Shown: positions 41,901 to 49,055 of the stretch, piece by piece
How positions within the stretch are numbered: position 1 is the stretch's first letter
How the letters are laid out: every line of letters starts with the position of its first letter
NCBI RefSeq assembly: GCF_036345175.1
Contig: NZ_CP107780.1
Coordinates: 3,658,001-3,722,000, forward strand
DNA from: Streptomyces sp. NBC_00576
GTDB lineage: Bacteria > Actinomycetota > Actinomycetes > Streptomycetales > Streptomycetaceae
Direction: 5' to 3'
Length of the DNA: 64,000 nucleotides
Notes under the pieces: model-generated
Told to the model about the DNA's origin: nothing
Databases searched by the model: none
The model's input: only the letters and a program-made list of their open reading frames with translations
Made by a program: the position numbers and the translations under genes

Positions 41901-43512
41901 CGGCCGCGTCGGCCAGGCTGAGGGCTGTGACCCGGCCATCCTCCACGGTCAGTTTGAGGTGGTAGCCGCCGGAATGCCGGATCGCACCGGGAACGCCGTC
42001 GTCGTCATAGTCGAACTCGATCGTGTTGCCGTTCCGGTCGGATATGCACTCCAGCAGGGCCAGTTGCCCTTCGGGCGTCGCGAAGTGCTGACTACGGCCG
42101 GAGATCGGGTCGTCGATACGGTAGCCACCTGCGTTCAGGCGGACCAGCGGCCAGCGCGGGCCCGCCTCAGGAAGCACTGGAACGTTCGGAACCTCAGGGC
42201 GCCGATACTCCAGCAGCATGCCGTCCTCGGTCACGAAGACGACGTTTTGATCGTCGATCTCCAGACGCTGGTCGATCGTGGAGGCCCAGGTGGGGCCGAA
42301 CCACCAACCGGTCCGGTAACCAGAGGCAACACGCCGAGTGAAGGAGAGAGGCAAAGTTCCGGGGAGTGAAACGTCCCGCTCCACCAGGAACATCTGTCCG
42401 GTGGCAACGTCGACCGGGTCTCCACAGCCTTTGATCTTGCTCTTCAGACGGTTGTAGGCGCCCTTGGCGCCGTCGCCAACCATGCCCTTGGCGCTCTTGC
42501 CCAGACCGCGCGCGCCCAGAGCCATGCCTTTGAGGCCCAGCTTGCCGAACGACTTCATGCCCTTGGCGAGGCCGCCGAGGGTGGTCAGCCCCTTCATGCC
42601 CGGTATGCAGTCGAGCGCGGCGAAGCCCACATCCCACAGGGACGCCTGTCCCTTGGAATACTTGTAGAGCGTGTCCGCGAGGACGACGAGGGCCGCGATC
42701 AGCACGATGGCACCGAGGATCGGCCCTCCGATGATCATCGCCACGACCCCGACCACCGCGACGACAACCTTGCAGACGGCGACGATGCTGTCCCAGTTGT
42801 CGACGAACCAGTCGCCGACGTCCTCCCACCAACTCCGGTTCTGGATACCGGCGTCCGACGCCTCGTCGATCTTCCGCTTCGCCTCGCCCGCCGCGTCCTC
42901 ACGCATCTTGCGCGCGTCCTCGGCCATCTTCTTCGCCGCGTCCAACGCCGACTGCGCGCCGTCCACGTCCGACTGGGCGCTGCTCTGGGCGGTCTTGGCG
43001 TGCTGGGCGTCGCGGGTGGCGGCCCGGACCTTCGCCTCGTCCGGCGGATCCGCGACCTTGCTGCCAGTGGGATCGTCCTTGTACTTGTCGGACTCCTTGC
43101 CGGCCCGCGTCACCCACGAATCGGCGGAAGACAGGCGGGACTTGGCCGAGGACAGATCGGCCTGTGCCTCCCGGCCCTTGGCCAGCGCCTTGTCGGCCAG
43201 CGCCTGCGCCCGCTCCAGCTTCGGCCAGTAATCCACCAGCGCGTCGCCGCACAGGTCGTACGACTTCTTCAGCTTCTTCAGGTTCTTCGGCACATCCGAG
43301 AACTCGTCCTGGAAGACCTCGGCGGTCTTGCCCGCCCACTCCAGCGTCTCGTTCTCCTGCGCCATCCCCTTGATCAACCGCAGCGCGTCCGCGACATCAT
43401 CGGCGAAGTCGTGCAGCGTACGGGCCAGTTGACGCACACGGTCCGGATCACCCGGGGTCGGATCCAGGTCCAGGTCCAGCACATGCCAGTCCGCCGGCCG
43501 GTACCCCGCCAT
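38977..43512 (-). CDS. Rhs-family polymorphic toxin with WXG-like N-terminus and C-terminal nuclease-like tail
   Basis: 1511 residues. Residues 1-225 are a helical WXG-type delivery domain with long coiled coil (NETLEWAGKTAEVFQDEF). About 230-290 are membrane-type helices (VVVAVVGVVAMIIGGPILGA). About 365-440 are DUF6531 (GDPVDVATGQMFLVERDVSL). About 440-1370 are RHS/YD repeats (YTYDDQDRCVKQGGEAGYAT, YDAAGRLVSETDFDGRTRTY). The core ends RYLTPDPLGLAPAPN. The last 120 residues are the variable tail with DLVVFQDHWFGHQKPGEPGY and QGPHVHVRPFEDTRNG, a cluster of Asp/His typical of metal-dependent toxins. ATG at 43512; its stop overlaps an Imm50-like gene. Export probably uses a type VII-like route, not present in this window. 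Confidence 0.93.
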   Translation of the reverse strand: MAGYRPADWHVLDLDLDPTPGDPDRVRQLARTLHDFADDVADALRLIKGMAQENETLEWAGKTAEVFQDEFSDVPKNLKKLKKSYDLCGDALVDYWPKLERAQALADKALAKGREAQADLSSAKSRLSSADSWVTRAGKESDKYKDDPTGSKVADPPDEAKVRAATRDAQHAKTAQSSAQSDVDGAQSALDAAKKMAEDARKMREDAAGEAKRKIDEASDAGIQNRSWWEDVGDWFVDNWDSIVAVCKVVVAVVGVVAMIIGGPILGAIVLIAALVVLADTLYKYSKGQASLWDVGFAALDCIPGMKGLTTLGGLAKGMKSFGKLGLKGMALGARGLGKSAKGMVGDGAKGAYNRLKSKIKGCGDPVDVATGQMFLVERDVSLPGTLPLSFTRRVASGYRTGWWFGPTWASTIDQRLEIDDQNVVFVTEDGMLLEYRRPEVPNVPVLPEAGPRWPLVRLNAGGYRIDDPISGRSQHFATPEGQLALLECISDRNGNTIEFDYDDDGVPGAIRHSGGYHLKLTVEDGRVTALSLADAAEDGSDATIKRYGYEDGNLTSVTNSSGLPMAFTYDERLRVTSWTDTNSSRYEYTYDDQDRCVKQGGEAGYATNFFAYDGTDPAWPGCHVTAVTTGERTVSSFIINNNCQVVAEINPLGGTLRADYDANHHLISTTDELGLTTRLLNNALGQATEVIDPDGAAIRYTFSDLNLPISMELSDGSRWLRQYDQAGNCTAVTDPAGVTTRYVYNERGHLSAVTDALGCTTTVRCDPAGLPVENVNPLGATTSVERDAFGRPTVRVDPLGHATRFSWTVGGLASQRIAPDGAVESWMYDGEGNCTSHTDPVGAVTTFEYTHFDLVAARTGPDGVRHEFIHDTELRLVRVINSTGLKWNYAYDAAGRLVSETDFDGRTRTYTLDAGGHLTSRTNALGQTVRYERNALGRMIRKDAEGQITTFDYAASGRLVGAVGPLSTFSLELDERGLRRSETVNGRTLSCAYDAVGRRTRRTTPGGAISTWSYDAAGRSAELTTSGRSIGFDHDESGRETARRFGESITMAHTFDMVGRPTTQQVLTDAGVIQQRAFTYRPDGSLTEIDDQLNGVRRFDLDVAGRVTAVHAGKWSETYAYDDAGNQTSANWPTTHPGHEATGQRTYIGTRITRAGGVRYEHDDAGRIVLRQKTRLSRKPDTWHYTWDVEDRLTSVTTPDGTLWRYQYDPLGRRIAKQRLAADGESVLEETSFTWDGHVLCEQSTTAENQLHTVVLTWDHDGRRPLAQAERITTADSPQSVIDQRFFAIVTDLVGTPSELVDETGDIAWRTRATLWGTTTWNNDATAYTPLRFPGQYYDPETGLHYNYFRTYDPETARYLTPDPLGLAPAPNPVTYVDNPHTWMDPLGLAPGCGEPVGRTLEEAKAQALKDAGIPEGSVPLEVNNHVPATTPEWQGSKQLMGEDHQPIYYTEEVYEHPNGEDLVVFQDHWFGHQKPGEPGYQGPHVHVRPFEDTRNGQIPGAEEHYYYDR

Positions 43513-43596
43513 CCGCAACCCCCGTCACCCCGAACCTCAACGACAACAGCCGTACACACACGCGAACTTACTGGACACGGGAGTTCGAGGTGAAGG
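42837..43596. repeat. 760-bp direct repeat, copy 2
   Basis: Covers the N-terminal domain and upstream region of the intact Rhs gene and matches 32749-33508 with only scattered substitutions, in the same orientation. Beyond 43596 the two copies diverge, yet both are soon followed on the plus strand by a lipoprotein gene with the same leader. That suggests the duplicated unit was larger. Confidence 0.9.
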
Positions 43597-43630
43597 TGCT
43601 ACAAGTCGGTGAGCTGGTCACAGGCCGCGC

Positions 43631-43924
43631 CTACGCGTGTGTCCCAGCTGGCCAGGACGCGCTTTGCCACTCCGTCTCGAATTCCTGACGGGCGATCACG
43701 ACGGCCTCGAATTCGGACTGGGCAACCACGTCTTCGATGGGGCCGACCGGAGTCGTACCGAGGCCGATCTCATCGGATTCGTGGACTTCGTCAGCCTTCA
43801 GATTGCGCCCGTCCCTGTACTGGTAGACCTTTCGGACCTCGTAGCCGTCGTCACCGATCTCGTTGTAGATCCTGGTCGCCTCGAACTGGAAATCGTGCAG
43901 CCAGTCCACCTTCCAGTACTCCAT
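43631..43924 (-). CDS. DUF6881 family protein, candidate immunity protein
   Basis: 97 residues: MEYWKVDWLHDFQFEATRIY, NEIGDDGYEVRKVYQYRDGR, IEDVVAQSEFEAVVIARQEF. This is the DUF6881 pattern of short acidic proteins often found beside toxins. It lies 119 bases upstream of the Rhs gene on the same strand, not downstream where a cognate immunity gene would be, so it may guard against a toxin tail that has been replaced. Start at ATG 43924. Confidence 0.72.
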   Translation of the reverse strand: MEYWKVDWLHDFQFEATRIYNEIGDDGYEVRKVYQYRDGRNLKADEVHESDEIGLGTTPVGPIEDVVAQSEFEAVVIARQEFETEWQSASWPAGTHA

Positions 43925-44017
43925 GCTCTCAATCCCTACCCGGGCCCACACACCCCTACCGGCACCGGCCGGGCTCGGCGCGACCAGAAGGTCTCGGGCA
44001 GGGTTGTCCGAGGCCCC

Positions 44018-44065
44018 CGATACCGTATGGGCTTTGCAACACATCTGTCTCACGGGGAGTCCACT
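44018..44065 (+). promoter_or_regulatory. conserved leader of lipoprotein copy C
   Basis: CGATACCGTATGGGCTTTGC and CACATCTGTCTCACGGGGAG, then TCCACT, directly before the TTG start. Matches the leaders of copies B1 and B2, including the TACCGT element of B1. Confidence 0.6.
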
Positions 44066-44722
44066 TTGAAGCGCCGCTCTTTGCCCGTTGCTGCCGCACT
44101 CGTCGTGTCCGCGGCCCTGCTGTTGACTGCCTGTGCCAGCGGCGACAGCAAGTCGACGGACAACGACAAGATCGCCGACGCCAATACCGGCAGCGGCACC
44201 TCGGCATCGCCGACAGCGACCGCCTCAGCCGCCTCCACCGACCGGCCGAAGATCGAGCTGCCGTCCGACCTGACGTACACGTTCGACTGGCCCAGGACCG
44301 GTGACACGGACAAGGACGCCATCCTGACCGACAGCGAACAGTCCATCAAGGCCGTGGACCTCGCGATCGTGAACCAGAACGCCCTAGACAAGTCCTACCT
44401 CCACTACTACGAAGGCGAGGCAGCGGCCGCCACGGAGACGTTCATCAGGGCGTACGTCGACGCCAAAGCGCGGGTCACCGGCACTTACCGCTACTACGAC
44501 GCGGTCGCCACCGTCAGCGGGGAGGAGAGCGCCTCCCTCGTGTACTGCGAGGACCAGGGCAAGGCGTACGACATGTACTTGAGCCCGAAGAAGATCGACA
44601 AGACCCCGGTCACGAAGAACAGTTACGTCCTCTACAACACCCAGCTGCACAGGAACGACAAGGGCGTCTGGGCCATCGAGAAGATCATTTCGCAAAGAGG
44701 GAGCGACAAGTGCCAGCCCTGA
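44066..44722 (+). CDS. lipoprotein, copy C of the lipoprotein/secreted pair
   Basis: 218 residues. Begins at a TTG in place of the GTG of copies B1/B2 (the same position in the alignment), then KRRSLPVAAALVVSAALLLT with lipobox LTAC. The conserved domain is intact (RPKIELPSDLTYTFDWPRTG, DSEQSIKAVDLAIVNQNALD, SLVYCEDQGKAYDMYLSPKK, NSYVLYNTQLHRNDKGVWAI). A TTG start may lower output. The stop overlaps by 13 bases the start of a truncated partner. Confidence 0.85.
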   Translation: MKRRSLPVAAALVVSAALLLTACASGDSKSTDNDKIADANTGSGTSASPTATASAASTDRPKIELPSDLTYTFDWPRTGDTDKDAILTDSEQSIKAVDLAIVNQNALDKSYLHYYEGEAAAATETFIRAYVDAKARVTGTYRYYDAVATVSGEESASLVYCEDQGKAYDMYLSPKKIDKTPVTKNSYVLYNTQLHRNDKGVWAIEKIISQRGSDKCQP

Positions 44723-44967
44723 GAACGCGGTCGCACGCGCTGATCTCATCGATAGGGGTCGGTTCGGTGCTGTTGGGCGGCGCCCCGGCCTGCGCCGACA
44801 ACGGGATCGAGGGCGGGACTTCGGGTCCCCCTCGAGCCACCGACACGCACCGCAACGCCGATGGCAACGGCACGCTCTCCGACATTTCAGTCGCTGCGCC
44901 GACTCCCCCGCCCGTTGACCGGGCGGCACATCGCCGCCCCGGCGTAAATCAGTCCCCTCTCCTCTGA
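44710..44967 (+). pseudogene. truncated secreted partner, copy C
   Basis: 85 residues. It keeps the coupled GTG, the basic start (PALRTRSHALISSIGVGSVL), a signal peptide ending near GGAPACAD and a short stretch of the linker (NADGNGTLSD). After that the sequence no longer matches intact copies, and the conserved Trp/Tyr/Cys blocks are missing. It could still be exported as a short peptide but is best read as a truncated gene. Confidence 0.7.
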
Positions 44968-45054
44968 AACATTTCCCCCCACCCACCGCATCAATGAGGT
45001 GAAGGCAGTCCACGCGCCCAAACCTGAGCGCACCGCAGGCAGCAGGGGGAACGT

Positions 45055-45567
45055 ATGAGAAAGGTCCGCGCGGACGGGTACGCGGAGTTCGCGGCGGCAC
45101 GCGCGGGGCATCTGTACCGCTCCGCGTGTCTGCTCACCGCCGGGGACACGTACCTCGCCGAGGACCTGGTGCAGGAGACGTTCGGGCGGTTGTACGTCAA
45201 CTGGGGGCGCGTCTCCCGGGCCAGCAACCCGGCGGGGTATGCGCAGACCGTGCTCACCCGCACCTTTCTCGCGCATCAGCGGCGCCGCAGCAGTACCGAG
45301 CGGGCCACCGCCGTGCTGCCCGACGTGCCCGTTCCCTCCGCCGGGGCCGACGTGACCATGCGGCTCACCCTCGTGGAGGCGCTGGCCCAACTCGCGCCCA
45401 AGGACCGGGCGGTGGTCGTCCTGCGCTACTGGGAGGACCGTTCCATCGAGGAGACGGCCGGCGCGATGAACGTCAGCTCGGCCGCCGTACGCACCCGTTG
45501 CGTCCGCGCCCTCGCCCGGCTGCGCACCCTCCTCGGCGAGGAACTCGGCGAGTACGCCGCCCGCTGA
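45055..45567 (+). CDS. SigE-family ECF RNA polymerase sigma factor
   Basis: 170 residues. Sigma region 2 (YRSACLLTAGDTYLAEDLVQ, ETFGRLYVNWGRV) and region 4 (ALAQLAPKDRAVVVLRYWED, RSIEETAGAMNVSSAAVRTR) are both clear; this is the SigE-type (ECF50-like) actinobacterial group. GGGGGAAC precedes the ATG. The next gene, 99 bases downstream, is a membrane protein that by position is probably the anti-sigma factor or its sensor. Regulon unknown. Confidence 0.92.
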   Translation: MRKVRADGYAEFAAARAGHLYRSACLLTAGDTYLAEDLVQETFGRLYVNWGRVSRASNPAGYAQTVLTRTFLAHQRRRSSTERATAVLPDVPVPSAGADVTMRLTLVEALAQLAPKDRAVVVLRYWEDRSIEETAGAMNVSSAAVRTRCVRALARLRTLLGEELGEYAAR

Positions 45568-45663
45568 GGCCCACGTTCCCCCGAGAAGCTCCCGCTCCCC
45601 TCCTCCCCCGCATCCCCTCACCGTTCCGGTACACATTCCCGTACACAGCAGAAATGGTGGTTC

Positions 45664-46971
45664 GCCATGTCCGTTGATCATCGAGACGACCAGTTCGAGG
45701 ACCGGCTCGGTGCCGCCCTGCGCAACGCCGGCGGTGCCTTCGACGCCGATCGTGCCGCCCTCGTCGCCGGCGGCGAGACCCGCGGGCGCAGGCTCCGGAT
45801 GCGGCGCCGGACCGCTGTCGTGAGCGGCGCCGCCGCGATCGCGCTGGTGGGGGTGGGCGGCGCGCTGGTCGCGCCCTGGGGAGGGGACGGCACCGGGCAG
45901 CGGGCCGTCGGGGCCGGCGGGACGACCGTGGGACCCGGTGACGCCAGCGCCACCCCCAGTGCCACTACCAGCGCCGCCCCGTCGCCTGTCTCCGGCGCCC
46001 AACTGCTCAGCACCCTCAAGGGGTTGCTGCCTCAGGGCGATTACAGTGAGGAGCGGTCGCGCGGCACCGCCTCGAAGCTGGGTCCGTACGCGTATGCCGT
46101 GTTCGACGACGGGAAGGGCGCCGCGGCTCTCTCCGTCAACCTCGGCCGGATCGAGCCGGGGGGACAGCAGGCCCGGGAGATCGCCGAGTGCCCGGACAAG
46201 GCGTTCGTCCCGTACGACGAGTGCGTGACGAGCCCGCTGCCCGGGGGCGCCTTGCTCAGGATCCTCAAGGGGTACGAGTATCCGGACCGCCGCGTCGACA
46301 CGAAACTGTGGACGGCGGACCTCGTCACCAACGAGGGGGAGCAGGTGACGGTGATGGAGTGGAACGCCGCCGCCGAGAAGGACGCGCCCATCAGTCGACC
46401 CGAACCTCCCCTCGACAGTGGGCAGTTGAAGACCGTGGTCACCGATCCGGCATGGCTCAGGGCCATCAACGCCATCCCGAAGGCCGCCGAGTCCTCGAAG
46501 CCGCCGACGTCGAGCGAGCCCGCGGAGGTCGAGAGCGACGCCATCGTGACGACACTCACCGGCCTGCTCCCGAAGGGCCTCAGCGTGGTCGGGAAGAGCG
46601 GCCCGGGCACCGGGTTCGGGTATGTCGTCGTCGACGACGGCAAGGGCAAGAGCTTCGTCCAGATCAACGTGCAGCCCAACATGAAGGACATCGAGGACGA
46701 TCTCTTCGGCGAGGGCTCGGGCGCCGTGACCCTGCCCGACGGGATCAAGGTCGTCGTCCGTCAGGGCGCCGGAGACAACAAGGGCAAGGGGCTCGTCATG
46801 CGGACCGCCGACGCCATCTGGCCCGACGGTTTGCGGGTGGTCGTCAGCGCCTTCAACTCCGCCAGCCAGATCACCGGCCCGACCCGTGAGAATCCCGCCC
46901 TGACCCTCGACCAGCTCAAGACGATCGCCACCGACTCGAAGTGGGCGGGGCTGCTGCCGGCCCCCAACTGA
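45664..46971 (+). CDS. membrane-anchored partner of the sigma factor (putative anti-sigma or sensor)
   Basis: About 435 residues; the start is an ATG at 45667, with codon 45664 a possible extension. A cytoplasmic N-terminus (DRLGAALRNAGGAFDADRAA) leads to one membrane helix (TAVVSGAAAIALVGVGGALV). A Thr/Ser-rich linker and then two similar extracellular domains follow (LLSTLKGLLPQGDYSEERSR and IVTTLTGLLPKGLSVVGKSG; each then YAVFDDGKGAAALSVNL or YVVVDDGKGKSFVQINV). The duplicated outer domain suggests a ligand sensor. There is no zinc anti-sigma motif. Linkage to the sigma gene is by position only. Confidence 0.8.
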   Translation, partial: AMSVDHRDDQFEDRLGAALRNAGGAFDADRAALVAGGETRGRRLRMRRRTAVVSGAAAIALVGVGGALVAPWGGDGTGQRAVGAGGTTVGPGDASATPSATTSAAPSPVSGAQLLSTLKGLLPQGDYSEERSRGTASKLGPYAYAVFDDGKGAAALSVNLGRIEPGGQQAREIAECPDKAFVPYDECVTSPLPGGALLRILKGYEYPDRRVDTKLWTADLVTNEGEQVTVMEWNAAAEKDAPISRPEPPLDSGQLKTVVTDPAWLRAINAIPKAAESSKPPTSSEPAEVESDAIVTTLTGLLPKGLSVVGKSGPGTGFGYVVVDDGKGKSFVQINVQPNMKDIEDDLFGEGSGAVTLPDGIKVVVRQGAGDNKGKGLVMRTADAIWPDGLRVVVSAFNSASQITGPTRENPALTLDQLKTIATDSKWAGLLPAPN

Positions 46972-46996
46972 GCCGCCGCCGAAGGGCTGAACGGGC

Positions 46997-48331
46997 TCAG
47001 AAGAACTCTGACCACGGCTGGTCCCAGACCTGCTTCACGCACAGCACCAGGAACAGCAGGCCCGCGATCACCAGCATCGCGTTGCTCAGCAGCCGGTTGC
47101 GCCATTCGGGGGGCGTGCGGGAGGAGTTGAGCAGGACCAGCAGCGTGCCGGCCAGGAAGGGGAGGAAGGCCGCGCCCAGGACGCCGTACAGGATGATCAG
47201 GCGGAAGGGCTGGCCCTGGAAGAGCAGGACGATGGGCGGGAAGGTCAGCCACAGCAGGTACGCGCGGAACGGCCACGACCGTTCGCGCGTGCCCGAGGCG
47301 ACCTCCTCGCCCGTCGTCCGGGTCCCGCGGAAGCGTTCCACGAAGTCCGCGAACATCAGGCTCACGCCGTGCCAGACGCCGATCAACGACGTGTAGGAGG
47401 TGGCGAAGAAGCCGATCAGGAAGAACTTCGCGGTCGCCGAGCCGTACTTGTCCTCCAGGATGTCGCTCAGCTGGATCAGGCCCTTGTCGCCGCTCGCGAT
47501 CGCCACATTGGCCGAATGGAGCAGTTCCGCTCCCACGAACAGCATCGCCACCACGAAGATGCCCGTCGTCGCGTACGCGACGCGGTTGTCGAGGCGCATC
47601 ACCTTCATCCAGCCGGTGTTGGTCCAGCCCTTCGCGTTGACCCAATAGCCGTACGCCGCAAGGGTGATGGTGCCGCCCACACCGCCGACCAGGCCCAGTG
47701 TGTTGAGGATCGAGTCCTTCTCGTTGGGGAGGACGGGCAGCAGGCCGGCGAAGGCGTCCCCGAGGTTCGGGGTGACCCGGATCGCCAGGTAGACCGTGAC
47801 GACGAACATCACGCCCACCAGCACCGTCATGACCTTCTCGAAGACCTCGTACTTGTTGAACCAGACGAATACCAGGCCCGACAAGCCGCACAGGATCGCC
47901 CATGCCTTGAGGTCCATGACGTCCGGGAACAGCGCCTGGAGCGGCAGCGCGCTCGACGACATCGCCGCCGCGCCGTAGACGAAGCCCCAGATCACGACGT
48001 ACGCGACGAAGAAGTACGTCGTCCAGCGGCCGAGACTCGCCCAGCCGTCGAAGAGGGTGCGGCCGGTGGAGAGGTGCCAGCGGCCGGCCGCCTCGGCGAG
48101 GGAGATCTTCACCAGGCAGCCGAGTACGGCGGCCCACAGGAGGGTGTAGCCGAAGTTGCTGCCCGCGATGAGCGTCGCCACCAGGTCGCCGGCGCCGACG
48201 CCGGTCGCGGCGACCACGATTCCCGGGCCGATGTACTTCCAACTGGACTTGCGTGGAGCGGTGTTGGCGCCCGAGGTACCCGGGGTGCCGGTAGCCCCTG
48301 CTGCCGAGGTGTTTCCTGTGGTGTCCGCCAT
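46997..48331 (-). CDS. Nramp-like divalent metal transporter, divergent type
   Basis: 444 residues with about eleven membrane helices. Opening PGIVVAATGVGAGDLVATLI matches Nramp helix 1 but has GAGD where canonical Nramp has DPGN; the helix-6 Met-Pro-His region is also not evident (GTITLAAYGYWVNAKGWTNT). Such divergent Nramp relatives carry other metals or protons differently. ATG at 48331. It is convergent with the sigma-partner gene with only 25 bases between. The metal cannot be told from sequence. Confidence 0.88.
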   Translation of the reverse strand: MADTTGNTSAAGATGTPGTSGANTAPRKSSWKYIGPGIVVAATGVGAGDLVATLIAGSNFGYTLLWAAVLGCLVKISLAEAAGRWHLSTGRTLFDGWASLGRWTTYFFVAYVVIWGFVYGAAAMSSSALPLQALFPDVMDLKAWAILCGLSGLVFVWFNKYEVFEKVMTVLVGVMFVVTVYLAIRVTPNLGDAFAGLLPVLPNEKDSILNTLGLVGGVGGTITLAAYGYWVNAKGWTNTGWMKVMRLDNRVAYATTGIFVVAMLFVGAELLHSANVAIASGDKGLIQLSDILEDKYGSATAKFFLIGFFATSYTSLIGVWHGVSLMFADFVERFRGTRTTGEEVASGTRERSWPFRAYLLWLTFPPIVLLFQGQPFRLIILYGVLGAAFLPFLAGTLLVLLNSSRTPPEWRNRLLSNAMLVIAGLLFLVLCVKQVWDQPWSEFF

Positions 48332-48429
48332 GGAGCAAAGAAAGCGCAAAGGGGTGGAGGCGCACAAGAGGGCGTTCCGGAGCCGGAGGTGGACAGCCAG
48401 GGCATCCGGCGTCCGGAACCCACGGGTTG

Positions 48430-48978
48430 CTACAGCTGTCGCCGACCACAGCCGTCGGACCCGCATGTGCCGAGCTCGAACCACACGGTCTTGCCCGGCC
48501 CGTCCTGGTGGCAGCCCCAGCGCCTCGCGAGCGCATCCACCAGGAACATCCCCCGACCGCTCTCCGCGACCCCCGCGCACTGCACCCGCGGAGTACGGCG
48601 GCCGGTGTCGGTGACCTCGCAGCGCAGGACGCCGTGCGCGGCCGAGAGGGTGAGCGTGAACCGGCTCGCGGCGTGCAGCACCGCGTTGGTGACCAGCTCG
48701 CTGACGAGCAGTTCCGCCACATGGAGGAGGTCGTCGTCCCGGTCGGTCAGGTCTTTCCGGCCGGTCAGGTCTTTCCGGCCGGTCAGGTCTTTCGGGCCGG
48801 TCAGGCCCCACTCCTCCAACTGCCTGCGTATCTCGGCCCGGGCCTCGCGGGCGGCGGTGGGGCACGGGTCGTACTCGACGCTCAGATGGCCTGCCCCCAG
48901 CGGGGGTTGGAGGTACGAGCCATACCGAGGGACGGGATCCGGGCCGTGTCCCCCGGAGTCCCCGGAGAGTTGCAGCAT
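48430..48978 (-). CDS. ATP-binding regulatory protein (HATPase_c_2) with an internal 6-residue repeat
   Basis: 182 residues. HATPase core: LHVAELLVSELVTNAVLHAA (N box intact) and CEVTDTGRRTPRVQ then ESGRGMFLVDALARRWG (G boxes). It resembles RsbW/SpoIIAB-like anti-sigma kinases of Streptomyces. Before the N box lies GPKDLTGRKDLTGRKDLTDR, encoded by three 18-base tandem repeats (48745-48798), which would form a flexible charged linker. ATG at 48978. Partner sigma factor unknown. Confidence 0.87.
   Translation of the reverse strand: MLQLSGDSGGHGPDPVPRYGSYLQPPLGAGHLSVEYDPCPTAAREARAEIRRQLEEWGLTGPKDLTGRKDLTGRKDLTDRDDDLLHVAELLVSELVTNAVLHAASRFTLTLSAAHGVLRCEVTDTGRRTPRVQCAGVAESGRGMFLVDALARRWGCHQDGPGKTVWFELGTCGSDGCGRRQL
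48745..48798. repeat. 18-bp tandem repeat inside the ATP-binding gene
   Basis: GGTCAGGTCTTTCCGGCC occurs three times (the third with one change), coding for repeats of KDLTGR. Being a multiple of 3, gain or loss of units keeps the frame and changes linker length. Confidence 0.92.
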
Positions 48979-49055
48979 GTCTTCAGCATCGCCTCCACGG
49001 GCGCCCCCGCGCGCGGGTAGAAATACCTGTTTCCGTACGCACGCACAGCGCGGCG

